Of a DNA stretch of 28,018 nt, positions 9,549 through 19,759 are shown piece after piece (within the stretch, counting starts at the first letter, position 1; the number at the start of each line of letters is the position of its first letter). The stretch lies in the NCBI GenBank assembly GCA_015680685.1, contig MNCI01004089.1, forward strand, positions 429,520-457,537, in the 5' to 3' direction. Under the pieces are notes generated by a model. That model did not search any database, was not told the origin of the DNA, and was given only the letters and a program-made list of their open reading frames with translations. Both the position numbers and the translations under genes were made by a program. Origin of the DNA: Gnetum montanum (taxonomy: Eukaryota; Streptophyta; Gnetopsida; Gnetales; Gnetaceae).

Positions 9549-10960
9549 ATGAAGGGAACATCTTACACAAATCCATCCATGTTCANGCCTATTGAAAAGC
9601 TACAATGCAAGGCTTCTTCAAATCCATGGAATTTGAAGTTTGGGAGTCAATCCTTGAAGGCTATGCTCCACCTATCAACAGATCCACTGGTATCATCAAG
9701 CCTCACAACAAATGGACACAAGAGGAAAAGGATATGTTTATGTTTGATTCAAAAGCAAAAAATTGTTTATATTGTACATTGAATAAATTTAAATTTAATA
9801 GAGTAGCAGGATGTAAAATGGTCAAAGAAATTTGGCAAAATTTAGAAGCTACTTATGAGGGAACATCTGTTGTTAAGCAATTGAAATTATTAGTTTTATA
9901 GAGTGAGTATGATAAACTCAAAATGAAAGTAGGTGAGAAAATAAGGGATTATTTCTCTAGAGTTAATGATCTTGTTGTAGCTATTAGAGGAACATAAAAG
10001 GATTTTCTTGAAAGCGATGTCATCATCAAAATGATCAAAACTCTACAATCGGAGTTTAGACCAAAGGTCAATACTATGGAGGAAATTAGAAACTTCTCAA
10101 CATTGAAATTTGAAGAGCTTCAAAGCATTCTCATTGCTTATGAAATGAATCTCATAAGTGAAGGAGTAATCCAAGAAAGACCTATTGCTCTAAAGATTTC
10201 CTCCAAGGAGAAGGAGTTGAATGAGCATGATGAAGGCAATGAAGATGAGATTGTCCTTCTCTCAAGAAAACTACAATGATTTCTTACAAGAAGAAACAAG
10301 GAAGCATCTCATCAAAGACCCAATCTTTTCAAAGGTAGAGATAGAGGTAAAAAAATTTTAAATGCTTCTAACTTAGATTTCGCTTCTATAGAATGTTGGG
10401 TTTGTGGAGGAAGAGGCCATATGGCCTTCGAATGTCCTAGTGATCCAAACAATAGCAAGGTTCAACCAAAGAATAGATCTAATGATGAGAAACTAAAAAA
10501 TACCAACTTTGATACAAGTTGGAATGATGGTGAGAAAAGTGAAGAAGAAGCATGCAATTCTTCCAAAGATTCACATCTCATATGCATGGCACTTACAAAT
10601 TCCTCATATATAGTTGAACAAGATAGTAAGTGTGATAAGAGGTATATTGAATTTAAAGAAGAAAATTTTCTTTTGTATCATTTGATTAGGAAGGAAAAGA
10701 AATTAGTACTTTCTCAGTTAGATGCTATTCATGCTGAAATGATAGAAGATATCTTAGACATAAAAGCTAAGATTCAACCACTAACCTCTTTTAATAAGGA
10801 TTGTACTAAGGTTAAAGAAGAAAAGACTTTTGAAAATCAACCAAAGAATTTAGAGGAAGTAACACATGAAAATTCAAGCTCAAGATCAAGCATAGTAAGG
10901 TTTGATAATTTTGATCATGAGGATAATACTTTATTTGTGTGTAAGAATTGTGGTTGTTAG
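9549..10960 (+). pseudogene. gag: Decayed Ty1/copia gag (UBN2 family)
   Basis: The likely start is the ATG at 9549 (MKGTSYTNPSMF). An unresolved base at 9586 marks a frame change, and the frame resumes as AY (stop) KATMQGFFKSMEF. The UBN2 core follows: KAKNCLYCTLNKFKFNRVAG, then EIWQNLEATYEG, KMKVGEKIRDYFSRVNDLV and TLKFEELQSILIAYE. A classic CCHC knuckle is at 10394-10435 (CWVCGGRGHMAFEC, CX2CX4HX4C). An acidic tail with LICMALTNS and a predicted coiled-coil-like stretch follow. The four internal stops (near 9592, 9899, 9995 and 10278) fall at expected Trp, Gln, Gln and Arg codons. The frame stays coding-like with stops to about 11250, but no protease follows. It resembles Tork/SIRE-type Gag. 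Confidence 0.88.
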
Positions 10961-11260
10961 CAAACTCTAAATTATACTCATGATGATCAAAATAAGATTA
11001 ATGCTTTTTCTTGTCAAAAAATCTTTGGTAAGAAAATTGTATAGGTACCAATAAGTGAGAATGAAGAGAGGTGGAAAATTAAAAGTGATGCAATAGGTGA
11101 TCAAAGGTTTTATCATATAGAGCATGAATGAATAGAGACACCACATACACGATCTAATGAAAGAGAAACTAAGGATGAGGAGGTACTTCATGATAGGGGG
11201 CCTCATCTCAAATTCCATTAATCTTCTTCTCTTCCTGGCAAGCAAGGTAAGTCAAGGTAA

Positions 11261-12754
11261 GTTTTCCATCTTTTTGCTTGCTAGTTAATAAAAATAGTGT
11301 TTGAGAAGTCAAAAATTATTTGTGTCTTGTCTAGATAAAAAAAATGGTGGAATAAATGTCTAAATCATCTCTTACATTCATTCATGATATTGATATAGTT
11401 GGTTTTGTAAAGATTTATAGTGTAGCACTTGTAATGATTTTTGCTTTGCTTTCAATCTTGCTTAATTTGAAATTTTTGTGATGATATGTTTCTATGCTCA
11501 TAGCCTTTGGGATGTTTTTTTTGCTATTAATGAGATAAGACAAGGCTTTGAAAATTTCTATCAATATTGCTGGTTGAAATCCTTAATCTCCATAATTAAG
11601 CCTAATGTTGACCTCTAGTTATAGTGTTTTTATGATTTACAATATTTGCACATTAATCTTAAAGGCCCAAGAAAAGTTACACATGTGTAGGAGGAGCCTA
11701 CTCCTCATTATCCATCTTCATCTTAAAGGACATCAATGTAGGGGTAGTCTTTAGAGACTTGAGCCAAGAAACACTAAAATAGCAAGATATTCCATAATGA
11801 GTGAGAAAAGATCTTTAAGAGATATTTTTTAAGTGGATGATTATGTCTTGAATTTGTGTTCCTAATAGCCTTTGGTAAAAATAAGGTATATGAGTTGAGT
11901 TTGAAAAATGGATGTGTTGTATTTGTTATATTGCTTTATACAAATACCTATCTATGCTTTGTTGCGTTAGTTCCCTATCCTTTTGTAAATATCAACAATT
12001 TTTGATTTACAGGTCTTAATGAGGCACCTAGATAGACTATTTATCTAATCTTTAGCATCAAAATTATGTGTAGCTCCGTTTTTTTGGACTAATAAGAGCA
12101 AATCTTAATGTATCATCAACCCACCTATTTGATATTCAAGCTTAAGCTGAAGTGAAGTACATATATCTTTATGAAAGAATGCAAATAGATTCCTTACAAC
12201 AATATGAGCAAGTGCATGATCATTTTGATTTTTGGGAAAATATCCACGATTTTGATTGAATCATCTATTGAATAGTTTGTCTTGAGATGAGGAATTAATA
12301 ATTTGGCATGGCTTGTTTCAATTGGTATTGTTATACTACCCTAAGATTTTGCTAATGTATTAAAAGGATGGAAAATATTAGAAAATGAAAGGGCCATGTG
12401 ATGAAAACTAATAATGAGTTTTTTATTAGAGATAGGTTCCTTAATCTTCAATGCATATACTATACTTCATGCCTTAAGTTTGAATATCACTTGGAAGGCT
12501 TGGATCAATTCTTGACAAATTAAGGACATATCTTCATGAAACTTAGCACTAGAAAATATGTACTCCTTATATTGATTTTCTTGCATCACTATATCTTTTT
12601 GGGATTATTTTTTGTTGTCTATTGTTCCTTTATGATCTCTCTTTAGAACTAATTTTGTGTCCTTTATCCTTTTTGCTGCTATTAAAAAGGGGGAGAGTAG
12701 CATGGTCTTATTTGTATGATCACTAATCCATTTTCTTAAGTTTTGAACATCACC
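11261..12754 (+). other. Non-coding 3' internal region of the copia element
   Basis: About 1.5 kb of AT-rich DNA where pol would be in an autonomous element. I found no integrase, RT or RNase H motif on either strand. A purine tract AAAAAGGGGGAGAG (12684-12697) precedes the terminal polypurine tract by about 60 bp. The minus-strand frame at 12605-12901 crosses the LTR boundary and has no family motif. Confidence 0.65.
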
Positions 12755-12768
12755 AAAAAGAGGAAGAT
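12755..12768 (+). other. Polypurine tract of the copia element
   Basis: AAAAAGAGGAAGAT lies directly before the 3' LTR start (12769), as expected for the plus-strand primer. Its position agrees with the LTR boundary from alignment with 8281. Confidence 0.75.
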
Positions 12769-12995
12769 TATGGACCTTTTGGTGTGTCAAAATGTTAAGT
12801 AAACTGGAGTCAAAGGTTGTTTGCATGGTTGTGTGGTTCTTTTGCTTGTAGGACAACATACATGGTAAACCAAGGTTAGCTAAAGCCCATGCCAATGACA
12901 AGAAACAAATTGGTCTATAGCTTAGAGGAAAAGGTCATCCACAAGGTCTCAGATGAATATACAAGAATGTGGACAAGGACTAGATACTATACAAG
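12769..12995 (+). repeat. 3' LTR of copia element, left part
   Basis: 227 bp aligned to 8281-8506 of the 5' LTR. It is cut at ACAAG (12991-12995) by the Ty3 element. The LTR's first dinucleotide is TA instead of TG, another transition. Confidence 0.9.
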
Positions 12996-13892
12996 TGATG
13001 AGTGGCAAGGTATCCCTACACCCAACCATACAAATCATAGGCATTCACGTGTGTTTCGATCGAATTCTGTAGACTTTAATTACCAAGTATACTAGAGCTA
13101 AATGGTGAGTTCATGTTGTCTGTTCATTGTCTTCCTAATCTCACTTGTGAAATGAAAGTGTATGGTTAAGTGTGACTGAGGCATAAGATTTTTATCATTT
13201 TACGTTTTATCAATTTGAATGTCTAAAAAAATAATGAAAGTGAGAGTAATTAAATGCTAAGTGAACTATTGTCTAATCTAGCCTAACATAAGTAACCATC
13301 TCCACTTCTCGAACACATTCTGAACTTCATGTAAACACTGCTGGGTTGTCAAACGGTAACCGTTTCTAAGCTACCAAGTGTCACATGTATGTTCGAAGGG
13401 GTTGTGCTTGTGTATGTTAATTAATTGCTTAATTAATCAAAATTAATTGCTGAATGAATAATGTTAAATGTGAACTGCATGAAATCACAATGTATAAATG
13501 CATAAAGGAAGAAAGTCTCAAGTGTTGCAAGGATGAATCAAAGAGCTTGTCTTTATTGCCAACATAATGGTGTGTTCAAGTACATCAATGCTTGAATAAA
13601 GATCCAATTACACCTACACCTCTTGCTGCAGGCACTTGGAAATATTCTAACTCTTGAACGAACAAACTACAAGAATTTCGCTACTTGACTAAAAAAAACT
13701 CCCCCCACCCCCCCATCCCCAATCGTGTGCCCAAGGGTTGTATTTATAGGCCTAGGAATACCTTGCGATATTGCATACTCGATATTACATCTTGGGCTAC
13801 AATATCATGTACCCAATATTGTGTACCTAATATCATGGCCACCTTGATATTGGATACCTGATATTAGGGCTCATGTAAAACATGATTCATCA
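12996..13892 (-). repeat. 3' LTR of Ty3 element 2
   Basis: The 897-bp LTR starts TGATGAGT and ends GATTCATCA. On the minus strand the TATA box CCTATAAATA is at 13750-13741 and AATAAA at 13557-13552. The U3 outside the TATA box is 142 bp and contains about seven decayed GATAT(T/C)G units (13756-13872). A poly-A/poly-C tract (about 13690-13718) flanks the TATA box. The LTR is intact and fixes the left end of the element. Confidence 0.95.
13741..13750 (-). promoter_or_regulatory. TATA box in Ty3 element 2, 3' LTR
   Basis: CCTATAAATA on the minus strand, 142 bp from the outer LTR end and 193 nt upstream of AATAAA. Confidence 0.7.
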
Positions 13893-13903
13893 TACCCCCA
13901 CAA
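13893..13903 (-). other. Polypurine tract of Ty3 element 2
   Basis: TTGTGGGGGTA on the minus strand immediately precedes the 3' LTR (TGATGAATC...). The G-rich tract ending at the LTR is the usual gypsy-type plus-strand primer. Confidence 0.8.
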
Positions 13904-16004
13904 CTAAATGAAAACTTGTCCTTGAGTATAGAAGAAGAGGAACAAGTCCCTTACAAAATATATTAGGAGGTATGGAATGTTTAATTGACGTGCAGAGTGA
14001 CACAGAGGAAACAGACAAATACAAAAGTGCCCAAGCATACATAATTACAATTGTGTACAAAATTGGGTGTTCATGACAATAGGAAAGAACACCCTCAGAT
14101 CTAATGGACATCCAACCCCTCTTGACAATAGTAGAATGAGGGAGAGGTAGAAGAGATCTAGCAGTCATGAACAATCTCCCATGAGTGATATTGCTACATC
14201 ATCCTTGGTGAAGATAGTCCCACTTCCAGTCCATGATTTCCACTACAATCACAACAAAATCAAGGATTAGTATGTAAAGTGTAACACATAGTGGTTGAAT
14301 ACCTTGTCTTGTCAGTGGTTATACATAGCAAAGTTGTGATTGTGATAGATTGATTGCTTGATAATGTTAGTGGTAAGATTGACAAATAGGTGAGGTAAGA
14401 AGAGTAATCCATAAAATTTAGAAAAAGCTTAACATAAGGAATACTAAAAAGAGGGTATAGAAATTCAAAACAATAAAAAGAAAGAATTTACTAAAAATAG
14501 TTGTGAAGATGTGCACAATTGAATGACATTAATGGGATAAATAAAAAGAATTTGATTGTAAATATGTCTAAGGTTAAAGAACTTAACTTAACCAAACCAA
14601 AAGATATGCAAGTGGGTTCTCCCCAAAGTAGGCACAGGCCTTTTATGCCCTTGCATAACTTCAAGCCAAGGAGTCCTTGAGCTTTGTGGATGATTAATGG
14701 TTATGGAAGGTTAAGTACAAAAACCCAGAAGTAACTAACTAAAAATCCCAACACATCAAACTAAAACATCAAATCAAAACATGAAACTGGCAGTGAGCTG
14801 AGGCATGAAAAGCATAGATGGATGAGAGACAAAATGGAATGGAGTTTCTAATTATGGTCACATGAAGTCCCATGTGGAGTTTGTGATTAAATGACTTGGT
14901 AGGATCCATCCTTAGTCTAGAACAAAACCAACCACTTTCAATGACTTCACATTGACATTCTAAAACTAGTCCATCCCCTGAGACACAAAAATGCTCCCAC
15001 AAAACAACCACCATTCCAAATTGAAGAAAAAGTAGGAAGTGAGAAAGGGCCTCAGTTAGAAGAGACAAGACAAGTCCCATAACCAGTGCTTGTAGCCCTT
15101 TTATTTGGTCTAAGGAGTGTGCTTTGAATTTCCATATTTTTTTTGAATGGAAACCACACTATGCAAAGACCCATACATTTTTACATTTATTTTGTCCAAG
15201 GGGTGTGCTTTGAATCCTCATCTTTTTTTATTATAAAGACCACACTATGCAAGGACTTATTCGACTTCTTATTTTGGAATGACACAAAATAGTGAGAAGT
15301 TAACGAGAACACCCTCACACATAGGAAAACAAAAAAGCACAAAGAATACTACATTCCTTTGAAGCCACACACTGTTTGAACCTTTGAATCCTTCCCAATT
15401 CTAGAAACTACACAAGTCACAAATTTATTAAAGTTGTATTAATGAAAAAGGGACTACAAGTTTCCAAAACAAGGAAAACCATAGAGTGTGTGGATGGGTG
15501 GATGATGTGAACTCATTGCCTGTTACATGAGAAGAAACCATGTCCTAGTTGTTAGTAATGATATTCAAAGTCAAAAACCAGACATCAATAATAAAATCAC
15601 AAATGATACAAACCACCATCGAGTAGCACATTACCATTGTTCTTGGCATCTTATTAGCAAAAAGAGTAGAAAATTATACCAAACATGAGAAAATATAAAA
15701 GAAAGTAAAAGATATTCAATAAATATTAAATATACTAACAATGGTGTAAAAAAAACTTAGAAAAGATCAATAACTTGAAAAACAAAAAGATGTAGAATAA
15801 AGAATATGAAAAACAAAAAGTTGTAAAAAAAAATGTTGAAAGACGAAGGAGCCACTAAAATGTTAGTATGGATGGCCATCTCCCCCATGAATAAGTTGGA
15901 AGGAGGAGATCCAAAAGATTGAGCATGGTTGTCCATCTTGCGAGTTGTCTGTTGAGTTGGTTGGCTTGGGCTCATGGAAAGGTTTTAGCTGTTGGATGTT
16001 GACT
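13904..16004 (-). other. Long 3' internal region of Ty3 element 2
   Basis: The 2.1 kb between the integrase end and the polypurine tract has no recognised gene. Minus-strand frames at 14769-15080 (103 codons) and 15757-15975 (72 codons) show no family motif. Some OTA elements carry an extra or env-like ORF here, but nothing supports that in this copy. An 86-bp imperfect tandem repeat lies at 15100-15272. Confidence 0.6.
15100..15272. repeat. 86-bp imperfect tandem repeat
   Basis: Two adjoining units begin at 15100 and 15186. They share TTTATTT.GTC.AAGG, AGTGTGCTTTGAAT or GGTGTGCTTTGAAT, a T-rich run and ACCACACTATGCAA.GAC. The start of a third unit may follow at 15270. It lies in the 3' non-coding region of Ty3 element 2. 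Confidence 0.7.
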
Positions 16005-17110
16005 AATTACTTCTTATCTGGGTTGTTAGGTTTATATATGATCATGACCCTAGATGGAAAAGTCTCTTCAATAATGTAAGGTCCTTCTCACAATGTTTGA
16101 ATCTTGGTTTGTTGAGGTACGTGTGCAGGATCTGAGTAGAGAACCTTGTCTCCTTGTTGAAACTTGACTTTTCTTATTTTGAGGTCATGGCATTTCTTGT
16201 TGAATGCCTTATGCACTTCGTTGGATGATAGGGCCATTCATCAAATTTCACCTAGCAAGTTGAGGTTCATTAATCTTTCCTTTTGTGCTAGACTTAGATC
16301 CATGTTAAGGTCACAAGTTGTAGAGAGTGTACGAAGCTTGGATTGAATGGGTAGTGTTGGTAGTTTTTCATACACAAGCTCATAGGGAGAATAACCTATG
16401 GGAAGCTTCCATGTGGAATGATAGGCCCAAAGGACATCATTTAGTTTGGTGCTTTAGTCCTTTTGGTACTTGCTAATATTGCGTGTTAGAATTTTCATAA
16501 TCTCCTAATTAGTGACTTTAGCTTGACCATTGGCTTAAGGGTGATAAGGTGTTGTGAGTTTGTGCTCAACCCCTAAGTGCTACATAAGTTTTTGAAAAGT
16601 GGCACCTATGAAATGAGTTCCATTGTTAGAAATTAACACACTAGGCATACCAAACCTATATGTTTTTTTGTACCAACCAAGCAGCAGTAGTGGATGTACA
16701 GTTGGTGATGACTACTTCTGCCCACTTAGTATAATAGTCAACTGTGACTATTATATATTCCTTTCCATTTGACATAGGCACGATGGGACCCATAAAGCCA
16801 ATGCCCCAAATATCAAATGGCTTAAGAGGTTGAATCCATTACTATGGCCCCTCCATTCGAGTTGTTATTCCACCATCTCTCTGACAATGATCACAAGTGC
16901 AGATGAACTAGTGTGCATCTCTGAAGATTTTTGGCTAGTAATATCTTACCATGAGGATATTTATGGTCATGCATCTCCTAGCATAATGGCCCCCACAAGG
17001 GCCTTGGTGAGAATCTTGAAGAACGTGCAGCTAATCCATGTTGGGGATGCACCAGCATACGAGGCCATCAAGACATACTTTGTAAAGGTTCCTATTGATT
17101 TCCATAAAAC
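16005..17110 (-). pseudogene. pol: Ty3 integrase domain (inactive)
   Basis: An integrase that would insert element cDNA. The minus strand shows the HHCC finger (SHQGPCGGHYARRC, then DAHYFICTCDHCQR), then FDIWGIGFMGPIVP and VDYYTKWAE with the first catalytic Asp intact at 16737-16739. The second catalytic position reads LISNNGTHF: Asp is replaced by Asn at 16625-16627. The third reads ANGQAKVTN: Glu is replaced by Lys at 16517-16519. Spacing from the second to the third acidic site is about 36 residues, as expected. The C-terminal block (KVKFQQGDKVLYSDPAHVP, GPYIIEE) ends at a TAA near 16005. Several stops and at least one frameshift (between 16627 and 16737) interrupt it. No chromodomain follows. 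Confidence 0.88.
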
Positions 17111-17299
17111 ACTTAACCTAGTGAAGAAACTATTGTTTCTTCCAGGTGTCCAACCGTTGCAGTAGTTCTTGCTTGAGAAAATAAGTAAGAATGACATCAT
17201 ACCATCTTGGCTCATTGGGCATTTGTACATTAATAACCCTTGCAAAGAGATATTCATAAGGAAATTGATCAGATAAGGGGCTCTCTTTCTCCTTGTCAT

Positions 17300-18570
17300 C
17301 CCATCTCAATCGTGATAAGTGGTTGGCGACCACATTTTCACATCCTTTCAATCTACCATTATGAGATTGAACTCTTGCAAAACCACAAGCCACCATATGA
17401 CATAGGGGCTCACCATTGGTTTATTCATTAAAAATTGTAATGCACTATGATCTGTGTGCATGAACACTTTATAACCAAGCACATAGTGGCTGAACTTTTC
17501 TAAGGCAAACACCACCGCCATCAACTTTTTTTTCATAGTGATGTAGTTTAGTTGTGCACCTATGATACTCTGACTTGTGCAATGAATGTAATATGGACAT
17601 CTTTGATCATCCATCTACGTAAGCACTACCCTCAAAGCATAATTTGATGCATCGGTCATCACCTGAAATGGCCTGGATCAATCAAGTGCTTGCAAAATTT
17701 GGGTTTCAACAAACTTTTTCTTTAGTTGTTGAAATGCTATTTCACATGCAGGGGTCCAGACAAATGGTGCATCTTTTTTTGTTAATTTAACCAATGGCTT
17801 GGCAACTTTGGAAAAGTTCTTGATGAAGCGTTGATAATAGCCAATATGACCAAGGAATGACTACACTTCTTTAATTATTTCTGGTTGATGGGTTATTCCT
17901 TGGATGGCCCTTATCTTTTCAGGGTCCACCTCAATTCCTACTTTTGAGATATGGTGCCCCAATACTATGCCTTCCTAGACCATAAGATGGCTCTTTTGCC
18001 ATTTGAGTCAGAGGTTTGTTTCAACAAATCTCCTCAACACCTACTCAAGACGGTCTAGGGCTTGCTCGAACATATCTCTATAGGTAGAAAAGTCATCCAT
18101 GAAGACTTTTACCCCACTACCAATTTTTTGTTGGAAAATGTTAAGGACTAATCATTGAAATGTAGTTGGGACATTACATAGACCGAATGGCATTTAATGG
18201 TAAGTGAAAGTCTCCTAAGGACTTGTGAAAGTCATCTTTGCCTAGTCCTTTGGTGCAATTTGGATTTGGTTATAGCCACTATAACCATCCAAAAAGTTGT
18301 AGTAGTTGTGCCCAGAAATGATGTCCAGCACTTAGTCAACAAAGGGCAACAAAAAATGATCTTTGAATGTTGCCATATTGAGCAGTCAGAAGTCGATGCA
18401 CATCCACCATTTGCCTCCTCTCTTGGGCATGATCACAAGTGGGCTAACCCACTCACTATCTACAACAGGGTAGATGAATCCTACCTTGAGGAGTTGCTCA
18501 ATCTCCTCTTTGACAATCTACTTTAATTTGGGATTTAATCGCCGCTATGACTATCATTTCAGCTTAATGG
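17300..18570 (-). pseudogene. pol: Ty3 reverse transcriptase and RNase H (inactive)
   Basis: RT would copy element RNA and RNase H would remove the template. Motifs on the minus strand in order: EEIEQLLKVGFIYPV, WVSPLVIMPKRGGKW, CIDF, NYYNFLDGYSGYNQIQIAP, MPFGLCNVPTTFQ, then KVFMDDFSTY with the catalytic MDD at 18100-18092 intact. EGIVLGHHISKVGIEVDPEK and SFLGHIGYYQRFIKNFSK follow. RNase H has TDASNYAL (about 17660), YVLGYKVFMHTDHSALQFL and NVVANHLSRL. The usual acidic TEKELLAVV is MKKKLMAVV, so the catalytic Glu is lost. Many stops replace expected Trp, Gln and Arg residues. The frame is held well enough to identify the family but no protein can be made. Confidence 0.92.
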
Positions 18571-19069
18571 TAGGGTTAGTGTATATCTAGTGTTGGCATA
18601 TTCTTGAATCTATTCTTGTGAGCTTAGAATATGACTAGGTAAAGGCTACTGACCATTTTTCCACAACAATAATCAACATCTTCTTTTATCCTATAGCAAG
18701 TTTGGCATTAATAATGACCAGCTTTCCATTGTTTAAGAACACATCTTCCATTCTAGTTACTAGTGTCTTTAATTCAAGGGTTTCTTATTTGAAATTGTCA
18801 GGAATCTCCAACTCTCCCCAATCGATGTCATCATTTACTCCCTCGGAGAGCTAGTGATGAACTTGCTTGAGTTCATCCATACTTGCAACACAATCATAGA
18901 TTAGGCCCTCAGTAGGTTCCATGCATAATGTACTACTGCTAGAATCAGCTATCAACCACTACGTGCCTTCTTGTTTTGTGGCTACCACGTATAGACATCT
19001 TTGGATTTCAACTTTTGGTGCACATTGCTTACATGCAAAGATAGATGTTCACTTCACTTACCATAGCTT
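18571..19069 (-). other. Ty3 pol linker between protease and RT (degraded)
   Basis: The minus strand here corresponds to the spacer between protease and RT. It is frame-broken and shows no motif I can assign. Confidence 0.45.
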
Positions 19070-19480
19070 CTACACATAATGGCACCCTGAATCACTATAC
19101 ACAATACATGAAACCCTCTTCTTCTCGATCTTCCCAAATTCATTTTCTTTGGATATCTCTAAGGAAAGATCTCTAATACCCATTTTAGCATCAATAGTGC
19201 TTAACCACGTCCTTCCCATAATAATTGGGAATTCCCCCTTGTAGTTCTCCATCTTGATTACCAGAAAGTCGGTAGGATATGACCACCCACGAATGGTGGT
19301 CATGATGTCTTCTACCAGTCCCAATGGAATAGTGATGGACTAGTCTACTAGCTCCAGCTTGATGTTGCTCTTCTTCAAGGGAGGAAGGTTTCATGTAGTG
19401 TACATCTCATGTAAGATTAGATTAACACTAGGACTAGAGTCAAGAAGAGATTTACAAGGCTCATTCCCAGCAATTTGCAA
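19070..19480 (-). pseudogene. pol: Ty3 aspartic protease domain (decayed)
   Basis: A retropepsin that would cleave Gag-Pol. The minus strand has SLLDSSPSVNLI around 19455-19425, with the catalytic Asp at 19439-19441. The canonical D-S/T-G-A loop is changed to DSSP. The C-terminal flap half reads KMENYKGEFPIIMGRTWLST, ending in the hydrophobic-Gly-Arg pattern (IIMGR) typical of plant Ty3 proteases. A stop separates the two halves. The position between gag and RT confirms Ty3 order. Confidence 0.75.
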
Positions 19481-19759
19481 ATATACTTAGGGACTCCTAG
19501 GATTGGCTAACTTCCTGGGCAAGTTGTTGGCTCGAATCCAATCAGATACAATATGGGTCAACATCACAGTATGGATTTGAGAGGGATTTTGGTTTGAAGG
19601 GGACTCGAATAAAGGTGATGCATAAGAAGGTGGAGGAGCAGGGCCACCAACCATTGGTGTGTTTGAGGGCTTTAGTGGACTATGAGGTCAAAAGAAGGGT
19701 CTTTTCTTTGATCATGATTCTAACCCACTTGGTTGGCTAACTGGTTGCAGATTAACTAC

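Noticed and set aside
12605-12901. 98-codon minus-strand frame
   Set aside because: It crosses the copia 3' LTR boundary and polypurine tract and has no motif.
13688-13720. Poly-A/poly-C tract taken as a possible structural element
   Set aside because: Present in both LTRs of element 2 with differing length. Best explained as a homopolymer slippage tract.
14769-15080. Possible env-like ORF of an Athila-type element (103 codons, hydrophobic start)
   Set aside because: The position would fit an extra ORF, but it is short, has no recognisable motif, and the region is otherwise non-coding.
16830-17165. 111-codon plus-strand frame
   Set aside because: Antisense of the integrase zinc-finger region.
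18197-18526. 109-codon plus-strand frame
   Set aside because: Antisense of the RT domain, whose motifs read clearly on the minus strand.
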